From: Magicicada septendecula
Taxonomy: Eukaryota > Arthropoda > Insecta > Hemiptera > Cicadidae
Length of the DNA stretch: 64,000 nt
Assembly (NCBI GenBank): GCA_034769895.1
Contig: CM068371.1
Location: forward strand, 399,419,469 to 399,483,468
Direction: 5' to 3'
Numbering within the stretch: the first letter of the stretch is position 1; each line of letters starts with the position of its first letter. Made by a program: the position numbers and the translations under genes. The notes under the pieces were generated by a model that worked only from the letters and a program-made list of their open reading frames with translations, was not told where the DNA came from and did no database searches. This document shows positions 32,702 to 42,293 of the stretch, piece by piece.

Positions 32702-33294
32702 AGACCCAATTTTTTTTTTACAATATCTACTAAATAATCCATCCTCTTTGGAGATCTTGAAAAATATGGTCCTATTCCTTGCAGGTCTTTAAAAAATATT
32801 GTACTCTGGGAGGCAGACGATGTTGAGTTTTGAAGAATCAGATTCCCTTGATGGGCATAACAATGAATAAAGTTTGCATTTGGATACTTCTCTTTAACCA
32901 AACACTGGACCCCTCCTTTCTGACCACTCATAACAGATGCACCATCGTAAGTCTGACAAATTAGTTTTTCCGGAGACTTGTATATTCCTATTTCTTCCAA
33001 CTGTCCTAAAATTGTCGAAGCTAAACTTCGAGCACTTTTATCAAAAGGGACTTCAAAAAAACCCCAAAACCTTTCAATTTTTCTCCCTTCAATGAGATAT
33101 CTCAAAATCAGTGCCATCTGTGTTTTGCACGAACTGTCAGTTGTTTCATCAGCCTGAAGTGATATGAAGTCTATCGTAGAAATTTCAGTCACAATATTTT
33201 TTCGACACACTGACAAAATGGCATCTAAAAGTTCGTTCTGAATTGTTTTCGAGGTTCCTTTAAACACTGTTGAATTTTCTAAATGATCTTTCAA
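32632..33294 (-). pseudogene. hAT copy 1 transposase, catalytic core
   Basis: 220 codons: FKGTSKTIQNELLDAILSV, then ISLQADETTDSS with the first catalytic aspartate, LICQTYDGASVMSGQKGGVQ with the second, FIHCYAHQGNLILQ (the C-x-x-H type motif) and FFKDLQGIGPYFSRSPKR. After SRSPKR the frame is lost at the A10 run. The domain order matches ZMYM1/KIAA1586-like hAT proteins. Confidence 0.92.
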
Positions 33295-33542
33295 AACACT
33301 GTCAAGTGCTGCAGATAATTGATTAGTCCTTTAAAAATCACTGGGTTGTTGTCTGCTTCTTCCGTTTCATCGTGGCCACGTAAAGCTAATTCAAATTCCC
33401 CACAAAATTTAATCGCATCAATTATTCGAGACAAGATGTATCTGTTCTTGTCTACAAGTTCGTTATGTTTACGAACAGAAATTCTGTAACCATCATCGAG
33501 TTGCAACCTAATATTTACAATACCTAGCACGGCTAAACTCAT
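33291..33542 (-). pseudogene. hAT copy 1 transposase, N-terminal segment
   Basis: 83 codons: VNIRLQLDDGYRISVRKHNE, NRYILSRIIDAIKFCGEFE, ALRGHDETEEADNNPVIFKG. It is shifted in frame relative to both neighbours, and the same two shifts occur in copy 2. The divergent scrap at 16.42-16.65 kb matches this segment. Confidence 0.9.
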
Positions 33543-33579
33543 TTCATTGTCTAAATGACATTTAGACAGCGAATGCTTC

Positions 33580-33873
33580 TTACTCTTTTCTAGTCCCTAA
33601 ATGTTTCAGATCTTTAACGCCCGACTTAGTCCACGTGTCTTCACCGCCAAACAGAAGACAAGCAAAGCAAAATAAAGCATTTATTGTGGGGCATCCGCAC
33701 ATCCATTCCCATTTTTCGTACACTGTTGTATTGAAAGTTCTTTTATAGGTTTTGTTTTTGTCCTTAAACACTTGGTTGATAGATAACTGCGGTCTTGGTG
33801 GACCCAATTGTTTTGCTATTAACCTATCTTCATAGCACAAAGTTTTACTCTGTAAATACTTGACATCATTCAT
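33580..33873 (-). pseudogene. hAT copy 1 TTF-type zinc-finger segment
   Basis: 97 codons from MNDVKYLQSK to TRKE. It carries WEWMCGCPTINALFCFACLLF then WTKSGVKDLKHL, the cysteine-rich TTF-type zinc finger at the N-terminus of ZMYM-like hAT transposases, presumed to bind transposon ends. The ATG is plausible as the real start: it is the first one after the non-coding terminal region and is conserved in copy 2. The stop after TRKE comes from a frameshift shared with copy 2. Confidence 0.9.
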
Positions 33874-34725
33874 TTTGTCTCAGAGATTTACACAAGCACC
33901 CAAAATACCGACACTTGAATATTTTCAACACCGTTATTTACACGCGTGCGTAACACTGATTACTGAAAACCACTTGTAACACTACAATTTATACAATTAC
34001 TATAAGCACTGCCACCACAATTAACGTGTAGCACATAACATAACCGCTCTAGGTACACATTCTATTTTAATATTTCCTTCAATGAGAATATAATTTTAAA
34101 TTATATAAAATCGCAAAAGTTATTATAATCATATTCACGATAGAAACATTATAATAACATTATTTCGTAACAATATACACTAAGAAAGTAACAGTAATTA
34201 TTAGTATTATAGAACAGCTCAGATGGCGGTAAAATGTAATAGTCTACTAAATAGCTCCGATTCATATCCGTTAGTTGCAGTAATGTGGCGCACCTACAGG
34301 ATTCAGAGTTTACTACTTGAAGACTGTAAATGTTTGGTCAATGGTCACATAGTCTAGTGTGACCGAACGCTATGGGATTTTAGCATTACGCTCTCCCACC
34401 ACAAGAGAGTTGAGAAGTGGAAGGGAGTAGTACCATCTGGGTCACACCGTATCTGTGATCGTCGCTATGTTGCCACATTTGTTTTCGCGTTGCCACATTT
34501 CTCACTGTTACAAACTATTGCTATCATTTGAAACGAGGACGTTTCTACAATATTTATTTATTTATTTCGTGTTTTTTTGGTGGGGCACGTGACCATGTGC
34601 CCTTATGAGTGAGCCGCCTCTGGAAGTGGTATAGACTCGAACTCTATCCGTTTATTTAATTGCCTGTAATCCACAACTAGTCTATGTTTGTCGTGACCTT
34701 TTGGTACTAAAAACGCGGGTGATGA

Positions 34726-35529
34726 TTAAGGTGAAGTAGAGGGTTCGATGACTCCTTGTTCTAATAATTTGTTGATTTGATTCCTCATTACTTCCATTTT
34801 TGGCGGTGATAACTTGTATGGGGGTAGACGTATTACTTTATTGTCGCTCAAATTGATTTTGTACTCTATCAGGTTCGTTAGTCCTAACTTCGGAGTGAGG
34901 ACGGTGGAAAACTCTTTTATTAGTGTCTGCATTTTCAGTCTATCTTTACTTTCCAGATGAGCTAATTCAGACTCGTGGTGTTCTAGATGTGTGGAAACTG
35001 TTCCAGTACTTTCTTTGTTATTTGTATTACCATCCAAACTATATTTTTGTGAACGATCGAATCCAAAATAATACTTCTTATCGTGAATGTCAAGAATTAT
35101 TCCTGTTTTACTGATAAAGTCAGCTCCCAATATTAAGTCGGGTCCTAACTCGTCGCATACCAACATTGGAAAATACCACGGTAGATTTTTAATTTTTAGT
35201 TTATACGTAATGATTAGTTTTATCGTTAAATTTTGTTTATTAGCTGTAGCGCATCTAATATTCACCGATTGACTGCGTTTAACTAGATTGTGTTCAAATA
35301 ATTTATCGGCTAACTGTTGACTAATTAAACTTTGTGTTGATCCGGAATCAATTAATCCGAGGGTGGATGTAACACCGAGGTCTACTTGTATATATGGTAA
35401 TTGACACTTACTGAAATCACATTTATTAATAGCATTACATTTATCAATGAACTTCTTAACATAGGGGTCTAATTTTCTTTGGTTATTATTTTTTAATTTT
35501 TTGTCTTTTAGGGGTTTACCTGTTTTCAC
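34726..35529 (-). pseudogene. Gypsy 1 protease and start of RT
   Basis: The protease active site is LIDSGSTQSLIS, with DSG instead of the common DTG, followed by PDLILGADFI. RT starts with KINLSDNKVIRLPPYKLSPP, then NQINKLLEQGVIEPSTSP. An in-frame TAA at 34726-34728 ends the frame, and RT continues in the same frame beyond it (PAFLVPKG, VVDYRQLNK) to the hAT insertion at 34622. The pol frame is open upstream to the slippery site at 35574-35580, so pol was probably made as a gag-pol fusion. The first codon of the open segment is GTG and is not a real start. Confidence 0.92.
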
Positions 35530-35567
35530 GATGCTGCGGAAGACACAGGATTTCGGATCTCCCTGCC

Positions 35568-37073
35568 TTACATGTTTTTTGGATAAGGGGTTTTCTGATA
35601 GTACTGTTTCCGTTTACAGTTTCTACTGATGTGTCCAAATTTCCCGCAGTTATAACATATATTTTCTTTACGAGGGGTATCACTTGTTTCCTGTCGAGGT
35701 TGAGGCTCATTAGATTTACCATGGTTGTGAAAATTGGTATGTCTACGAAATGGTCGTCTTTCGCGCTGGGTTCTTGCATCTGTTACCAGGGCTTGCGTTT
35801 CATTTCTACGTGGTGCAGTGGATAGCAATGCATGTCTGTTCTGATCCGCGTACCATACGTTTGACGAGTGAGTACTGCATTGTTCTAGATCTGCGAAAGT
35901 GTTGGGCCTATTTATTAATGCTAATCGAGATCTTTCTTCCGGAGATAATCCTACTAAAATGGTATCGACCAATTGTTTCTCACTCCAGTTGACTTGCAGT
36001 AGTCGGGAAGACTCTCTGATGTCTGCAATATAGTGGGCCAGTCTCTCATGGGCTCCTTGTACTCGAAGTACGGTGTTTCTTTTGAGCTCCTCATAAATTC
36101 CTGTGGGAATAAAATGTTTTATAATGGTAGTATGAAGTTCTTCTACTGGAAGAGTCGAGCTTAATGATTCCAGTACACGATCCTTTAATGGTGGTTTACA
36201 TTTGGGTAGGAGGACTTGCAAGATTTGCCAATCATTTAGTTGCTGTAAATCGTTTATTTGTAGGAGGTATTTGATGAAATTTAACAGTTTCGTAATACTT
36301 AAGCCATCCGTGTATGGAATTTCTGTAATGATTTTTTCTACTGGATGCGTGATCTTTCCGTAGAGGTCCACATTTAAACTTACATGTGGTATACTTCTAG
36401 AAGGACCTGATGCTGCGTTAGGCGTCGTAAATGCATACTTACTGGTGCGATCATGATGACCACTAGGCTGTGGGGCTTCCGATATCGTTAGGGTATTCAC
36501 GTCTCTATCTAGTAGCTGTTCATGACTCGGTTGTATCTTCGATAGGGTGGGTGATTCGTGATTCGCGGTGGTGGGAGGGTGTTCTAAAGTAGGCGATTGA
36601 ACTGGGGAAATATTTAATTTCTTCAGATATTGTTCTATTTCTTCCATTCGAACAGAGTCGGACATTCTTCGCAATTCATTGATAATTGTAGGTAATTGCT
36701 GTAATGCCTCATCCGCAAATTTTTGCACATCGGGAGGGATTACAGTGACGTTGGGCCAGTTTAATAAATTCTTCATCCGGCGGGTTAAATGTTCTATTCT
36801 TTGCGTGGTCCGCAATATTACTGCAGGTGATTTTTCGTCGTGAAAGGTTTGAGATAATAACGTCAATTCCCTATACTTCGCATAACACGTTTTTCTTTCG
36901 CTCTCATAATCGAGTTCGCTTAATCTATCTAACTGCGCGGGTGTATCTGATCTACTTTCGCGTAACGATTTGCGCAATTCAGAGACTGTTACGTTCACGT
37001 GAGGTAAACCGCGTAAAATAGCTTCGTAGCACAATTCATCTTTTAATAATAGATCGGAGTTAAATAAAGCCAT
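35568..37073 (-). CDS. gag: Gypsy 1 gag polyprotein
   Basis: Uninterrupted 501-codon frame from a genuine ATG (MALFNSDLLL). The N-terminal half is charged and helical. The middle (TKLLNFIKYLLQINDLQQL, HFIPTGIYEELKR, HYIADIRESSRLLQV) is a Ty3/Gypsy capsid-like region. The C-terminus has one CCHC zinc knuckle, CYNCGKFGHISRNC (about residues 473-486), for packaging RNA. The frame stops 6 nt after an A AAA AAC heptamer, and pol lies in the -1 frame. It is the only full-length reading frame in the element and follows a leader interrupted by hAT copy 2. Confidence 0.93.
   Translation of the reverse strand: MALFNSDLLLKDELCYEAILRGLPHVNVTVSELRKSLRESRSDTPAQLDRLSELDYESERKTCYAKYRELTLLSQTFHDEKSPAVILRTTQRIEHLTRRMKNLLNWPNVTVIPPDVQKFADEALQQLPTIINELRRMSDSVRMEEIEQYLKKLNISPVQSPTLEHPPTTANHESPTLSKIQPSHEQLLDRDVNTLTISEAPQPSGHHDRTSKYAFTTPNAASGPSRSIPHVSLNVDLYGKITHPVEKIITEIPYTDGLSITKLLNFIKYLLQINDLQQLNDWQILQVLLPKCKPPLKDRVLESLSSTLPVEELHTTIIKHFIPTGIYEELKRNTVLRVQGAHERLAHYIADIRESSRLLQVNWSEKQLVDTILVGLSPEERSRLALINRPNTFADLEQCSTHSSNVWYADQNRHALLSTAPRRNETQALVTDARTQRERRPFRRHTNFHNHGKSNEPQPRQETSDTPRKENICYNCGKFGHISRNCKRKQYYQKTPYPKNM
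35574..35580 (-). promoter_or_regulatory. -1 ribosomal frameshift heptamer A AAA AAC
   Basis: In the gag frame the heptamer is read as N NNA AAA AAC, the classic X XXY YYZ pattern, with the gag stop TAA (35568-35570) two codons later. Slipping back one base enters the open pol frame. Sequence and frames are seen directly; function is by analogy with retroviral and Gypsy-type gag-pol junctions. Confidence 0.75.
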
Positions 37074-37304
37074 ATTTCCCGGATATTAACCACTATAAGT
37101 ACTTATTCTACTAATACTAAATCCTATACTACTCTTTCTTGATTACACAAATAAACAATTTTAATACGCAGTAAAAATTTACATTGGTTGTGCGAGAATT
37201 AAATCTCAGAGAAAGATAAATCTCACACACACGTCAATTTACTTTCAACCAAAGGGGAAATACGTGGTTACTAAGCACAAGACGACACACGCTTATTATA
37301 ACAA
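37074..37304 (-). other. Gypsy 1 5' leader, part next to gag
   Basis: Non-coding. It continues at 40313-40705 on the other side of hAT copy 2. Confidence 0.8.
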
Positions 37305-38071
37305 TAGAGGAGCAGAGGCGGCTCACTCATAAGGGGACATGGTCACGTGCCCCTCCAGAAAATCACGAAATAAATAAATATTGTAGAAACGTCCTCGTTT
37401 GAAATGATAGCAATAGTTTGTAACAGTGAGAAGTCTGGAGAAATGTGGCAACGCGAAAACAAATGTGGCAACATAGCGACGGTCACAGAGACGTTGTGAC
37501 CCAATATTACTACTCCCTTCCTCTTCACTACTCTCTTGTGGTGGGAGAGCGTAATGCTAAATTCCCATAGCGTTCGGTCACACTAGACTATGTGACCATT
37601 GACCAAAAATTAACAGTCTTCAAGTAGTAAACTCTGAATCCTGTAGGTGCGCCACATTATTGCAACTAACGGATATGAATCGGAGCTATTTAGTAGACTA
37701 TTACATTTTACCGCCATCTGAGCTGTGCTATAGGCTAATACTAATAATTACTGTTACTTTCTTAGTATATATTGTTACGAAATAATGTTATTATAATGTT
37801 TCTATCGTGAATATGATTATAATAATTTTTGCGATTTTATATAATTTTAAATTATATTCTCATTGAAGGAAATATTAAAATAGAATGTGTACCTAGAGCG
37901 GTTATGTTATGTGCTACACGTTAATTGTGGTGGCAGTGCTTATAGTAATTGTATAAATTGTAGTGTTACAAGTGGTTTTCAGTAATCAGTGTTACGCACG
38001 CGTGTAAATAACGGTGTTGAAAATATTCAAGTGTCGGTATTTTGGGTGCTTGTGTAAATCTCTGAGACAAA

Positions 38072-38365
38072 ATGAATGATGTCAAGTATTTACAGAGTAA
38101 AACTTTGTGCTATGAAGATAGGTTAATAGCAAAACAATTGGGTCCACCAAGACCGCAGTTGTCTATCAACCAAGTGTTTAAGGACAAAAACAAAACCTAT
38201 AATAGAACTTTCAATACAACAGTGTACGAAAAATGGGAATGGATGTGCGGATGCCCCACAATAAATGCTTTATTTTGCTTTGCTTGTCTTCTGTTTGGCG
38301 GTGAAGACACGTGGACTAAGTCGGGCGTTAAAGATCTGAAACATTTAGGGACTAGAAAAGAGTAA
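38072..38365 (+). pseudogene. hAT copy 2 TTF-type zinc-finger segment
   Basis: 97 codons identical to copy 1 except one residue (NRTF for KRTF). It ends at the same frameshift-induced stop after TRKE. The zinc-finger cysteines (CGCPTINALFCFAC) are intact. Confidence 0.9.
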
Positions 38366-38402
38366 GAAGCATTCGCTGTCTAAATGTCATTTAGACAATG
38401 AA

Positions 38403-38654
38403 ATGAGTTTAGCCGTGCTAGGTATTGTAAATATTAGGTTGCAACTCGATGATGGTTACAGAATTTCTGTTCGTAAACATAACGAACTTGTAGACAAGAA
38501 CAGATACATCTTGTCTCGAATAATTGATGCGATTAAATTTTGTGGGGAATTTGAATTAGCTTTACGTGGCCACGATGAAACGGAAGAAGCAGACAACAAC
38601 CCAGTGATTTTTAAAGGACTAATCAATTATCTGCAGCACTTGACAGTGTTTTGA
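38403..38654 (+). pseudogene. hAT copy 2 N-terminal segment
   Basis: 83 codons, identical in translation to the matching piece of copy 1 (VNIRLQLDDGYRISVRKHNE onward). It is bounded by the same two frameshifts. Confidence 0.9.
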
Positions 38655-39283
38655 AAGATCATTTAGAAAATTCAACAGTGTTTAAAGGAACCTCGAAAAC
38701 AATTCAGAACGAACTTTTAGATGCCATTTTGTCAGTGTGTCGAAAAAATATTGTGACTGAAATTTCTACGATAGACTTCATATCACTTCAGGCTGATGAA
38801 ACAACTGACAGTTCGTGCAAAACACAGATGGCACTGATTTTGAGATATCTCATTGAAGGGACAAAAATTAAAAGGTTTTGGGGTTTTTTTGAAGTCCCTT
38901 TTGATAAAAGTGCTCGTAGTTTAGCCTCGACAATTTTAGGACAGTTGGAAGAAATAGGAATAGACAGGTCCCCGGAAAAATTAATTTGTCAGACTTACGA
39001 TGGTACATCTGTTATGAGTGGTCAGAAAGGAGGGGTCCAGTGTTTGGTTAAAGGGAAGTATCCAAATGCAAATTTTATTCATTGTTATGCCCATCAAGGG
39101 AATCTGATTCTTCAAAACTCAACATCGTCAGCCTCCCAGTGTAGAATATTTTTTCAAGACCTGCAAGGAATAGGACCATATTTTTCAAGATCTCCAAAGA
39201 GGATGGATTATTTAGTAGAAATTGTAAAAAAAAATTGGGTCTGTGCCTCCTACAAGATGGTACTTTCAACACAGGGCTGTTAA
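38651..39283 (+). pseudogene. hAT copy 2 catalytic core
   Basis: 210 codons with LQADETTDSS, QTYDGTSVMSGQKGG and IHCYAHQGNL. It loses frame at a run of nine A (39225-39233) where copy 1 has ten. A handful of substitutions separate it from copy 1. Confidence 0.9.
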
Positions 39284-39557
39284 TACTGTGTTTGAACATA
39301 AAGATAATCTAATAAAATGTTTTGAACACATTAAGGACATAGAGATTTCTGACAAAAGTGCTTCTAGCCAGGCTGCAGGATTTGTACGAACTTTGAGGGA
39401 TCCTCAGTTCATTTTCTGGTTGACTTTTTTCCATAAAATTATGCCTCATGTGGCGATTTTCTTTGATTGCATTCAACAAAGAAACATTGATGCAATAAAA
39501 ATGAGAACATTTGTTAAAAATGTTGTGAGTGCAGTGGTTAATATTCGTAAGACCTAA
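39243..39557 (+). pseudogene. hAT copy 2, start of C-terminal half
   Basis: Matches the first 105 residues of the copy 1 C-terminal frame (PPTRWYFQHRAVNTVFEHKD to SAVVNIRKT). It then hits a stop created by a small local change around 39557 that copy 1 lacks. Confidence 0.9.
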
Positions 39558-39575
39558 TATTCTGAAGACAGTGAA

Positions 39576-40129
39576 GTGTCAATAAGTGAGCCTGTGACTA
39601 AGAGACAGTGTGTTGAACAATTAAGTAATAGGAGCAACCGTGTGGCCGCTTTGGAAATATGTGATATGATTGTGAATTATATTAATGAAAGATTTCAATT
39701 TTCAGATCATTTATGTGTTTCCAAATTGTTTTTAGTTGAAAAGTTCCCACAGTACTGTGTTGAGTTTCCGGAAAATGATTTTCAGACTACAATTAAATTT
39801 TATCCAACAATAAATGGTCCGAAACTGAGAATCGAACTTGAAGTGTTAACAGTCGTGAAGATTTACGTATTCCTTCTGGTGCAACACCCTTATTACAGTT
39901 TTTCCTTGATAATAACATGTTTCGTACCTTCTCAGAGTGTGTGACTATTTTAAAGATAATTGTTACCATACCGATGACAACTGTTGAAAGTGAAAGGTGC
40001 TTTTCTACATTGAAAAGAACAAAACATTTTTAAGAAATTCCATGGGCACTGATAGACTGAATGCATTGGCTATGCTATCCACAGAAAAAAAAAGATTCAT
40101 GGAATTCAAGATTTCAACAAACAAGTGAT
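39576..40129 (+). pseudogene. hAT copy 2, end of C-terminal half
   Basis: Starts SEPVTKRQCVEQLSNRSNRV and follows copy 1 until a frameshift near 39845. In another frame TTVESERCFSTLKR is still readable near 39980. A further small deletion follows. The end of the gene corresponds to copy 1 at 31820. Confidence 0.88.
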
Positions 40130-40312
40130 AGAGGAATTCGCTACATCTAAAAACAGGAGAATGGAATTGTTATACAAAAAGTGAAATACCAGGTAAGACA
40201 TTCTATATTTTTTTACCTAAGTACTGATTACCGCCAATGGTGGCCCACCTTAGATCCTCCCCACTGTGTGCCCCTCCCATTTCAGTACACACGAGCCGCC
40301 ACTGTCGAGGAG

Positions 40313-40705
40313 GTGGGGTATTGTCTAACTCGACGTGGCAGAGGGTGACAAGGACAGTTCCGTACAGGCGAGAACAGGAAATTTCCCGGTCTGAGTTTGT
40401 TGTCAAACCGACACGTTGGTGACTGAAATTTTTTGGACAAGTAAGTGTACATGGATTTGTATACATGTGTCATATAATGTGTTCATGTGTAAATATGTTA
40501 ATATGAGAATACACATATTAAATTCACAATTAATCTTACCTATATACTATTCTATTCTAATTATTATTTTCTTTTTATTTAAATTACCGGAATATTTTAA
40601 ATTAACTGAGTGAATAGATCTACAGAGGGGCACGTGATATACGTGTCACTATCTACACAATTTTTATTTATTTTTTTTTTACAAATTAGCAGAGTTGCGC
40701 ATTTT
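40313..40705 (-). other. Gypsy 1 5' leader, part next to the 5' LTR
   Basis: Non-coding. The sequence directly inside the LTR (minus strand AAAATGCGCAACTCTGC) should hold the primer-binding site, but I cannot match it to a tRNA. Confidence 0.75.
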
Positions 40706-42239
40706 ATAACGTCTTACCTACGTTATAACATCGGGAACCTGTGCTTAATTGCCTCGGATCAATTGCATAGGCTGCCATAGTCGTAACGAACTTCTAATTA
40801 TTATACTGTAGTTACAAGCTGTAGTAGAATTAAAGGAAATTTTACATGGGTGTCTGATGATTTATTCACTCAGTATTATGGGTTACGTAATGACATCTCT
40901 TTATTAAATGATTTGTTTAACAATTCTACATGAGTTTTTAACCATAAGGTTTCCTTAATAAATAGTTTACAAAATATTTTCTGAAAGGGGCCCACAACAA
41001 AAGGATTGTTATGTGCTAGCTTTTTCCACGGATCCGGGATATTAAATTGGTTTGTAAGTTAAGCTCACTTACTCATATACTATCATACTATTCGGGGGCC
41101 ATTTGAAGAATGGACTTAATTTAACTTTTAGTATCTGTGAAGCTTTATAATATAAGCACTCTTGCTACTACAAATATTTTTAGTCGTATGACATACTACA
41201 TTTTACAAGTGACTATTATTAATGTCTTTTATATTGTTATTTAAACTGTCTTTTACAAATCATCTTTTTTGAATGGTAATTAACCATGGAAGACAAGTCT
41301 CCGTGTCACCTGTGATATCCTGAAGTTTACTCCGTGTCCTGGTCCTTGGTCCTTGGGGTGTCCACAGATGTTTGACCTTTATTGTAGTTTACTTTCCTGC
41401 TGAAGTTCCTGATGTGATTCGGTAATTATGAAGCTGGTATGCTGTTCTCAGACGTCTGGTAGCTAAGCATCTTTAGTAGTATAACTCGAGTAAATGTTTT
41501 TGTTTGCCACAGAAATGCACGTCACATCGTTATATATAAAAGGTTCTCACTTTTGGTACCTCGTACCTTTTAATTTAAACAAACATTGAGATCTTACACT
41601 TAGTTAATAGAGATGTCATCCCTCACACTTATTTATTCCTTTTTGTTTTACATGATTACATGTTTACTTTATAACACACTAATTTACCGCTACATTCCTC
41701 TGCACATTGTTAAATCTGCACACTAAAATAAACAGATATTGTCGTACTTTGGGGCATGGTTCAGGTCTGTAGTGTTTACTATGAGAACTCTCCATCTCGA
41801 CTGATTTACTATGTTAGGACAGGTAAGTTAACTGCGCGGAGTTTACGCATCACCATAAAATAGTTCCACCTTTATTTGATAATTACGGTATTAATGTTTG
41901 ACCTTTTAATTATCCAAAGATATGCTTTACTTCAGAATTAATTATGGTATACTACTGTGTTGTTGTTTATTTATTTATTTAATTTCAAATTTACAAGTAT
42001 TATTAGTTTAGTTTATGGGTCGTTATGCAAGTTGGTTCCGGTTATCGCATGTCGATGCATGGTAAATTATTTAAAGGGTTTCTTTACTTTTACACTCGCA
42101 TTCCTTTTTGTCTTTTTAAATCTCTTTATTAAATATTATTTTGAGTTATTTAAGGGATTTGAAATTAGTTTAAATGTGCGATTTAAAGAAAAATTTAAAT
42201 TTCTCTCCTTTTTACATTTCCTATTTTAAAATCGTCACA
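40706..42239 (-). repeat. 5' LTR of Gypsy 1
   Basis: 1534 bp, the uninterrupted partner of 26902-28765. The minus strand starts TGTGACGATTTT and ends GTTAT. The outer flank is the CCCTT duplication (42240-42244). Both LTRs contain a 90-codon hydrophobic open frame that I regard as an AT-richness artefact. Confidence 0.93.
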
Positions 42240-42250
42240 CCCTTCCCCGC

Positions 42251-42293
42251 ACGTTCCCCAGATTTATGAATAAGAGAACATGTCTGGGAAAAA
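42251..42293 (+). repeat. Second copy of the 26355 dispersed repeat
   Basis: Same ACGTTCCCCAGATTTATGAA start and TAAGAGA, CATGTC continuation. It starts 7 bp beyond the Gypsy 1 target duplication. Confidence 0.7.

Larger units (their letters stand above)
31644..34622 (-). mobile_element. ZMYM-type hAT transposon copy 1, inside Gypsy 1 RT
   Basis: 2979 bp. Terminal inverted repeats are CAGTGGCGGCTC and CAGAGGCGGCTC. The perfect 8-bp target duplication GAAGTGGT sits at 31636-31643 and 34623-34630. The minus strand carries a transposase-like gene in four open pieces: zinc finger, N-terminal segment, catalytic core and hAT C-terminal dimerisation region. Copy 2, in the opposite orientation, lies 2.69 kb to the right and is closely similar. 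The insertion post-dates Gypsy 1. Confidence 0.96.
37313..40304 (+). mobile_element. ZMYM-type hAT transposon copy 2, inside the Gypsy 1 leader
   Basis: 2992 bp, plus strand. The ends are CAGAGGCGGCTC and CAGTGGCGGCTC. The 8-bp target duplication is TAGAGGAG (37305-37312) against TCGAGGAG (40305-40312), one mismatch. It is nearly identical to copy 1 over its length and forms a 3-kb inverted repeat with it. More coding lesions than copy 1: an extra stop near 39557 and extra frameshifts near the C-terminus. Confidence 0.95.
26902..42239 (-). mobile_element. Ty3/Gypsy LTR retrotransposon 1, minus strand, with three nested insertions
   Basis: Two LTRs (26902-28765 and 40706-42239) bracket gag, protease, RT, RNase H and integrase, all on the minus strand. 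A 5-bp duplication CCCTT (26897-26901, 42240-42244) marks the insertion. Removing the nested inserts leaves about 9 kb. The LTRs start TGTGACGATTTT but end GTTAT, not the usual CA. By eye they differ at about two dozen sites over 1.53 kb, so the insertion is fairly young, yet pol is broken by a stop, frameshifts and a hAT insertion. No envelope gene is present. I see no clear tRNA primer-binding site after the 5' LTR. Confidence 0.93.
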
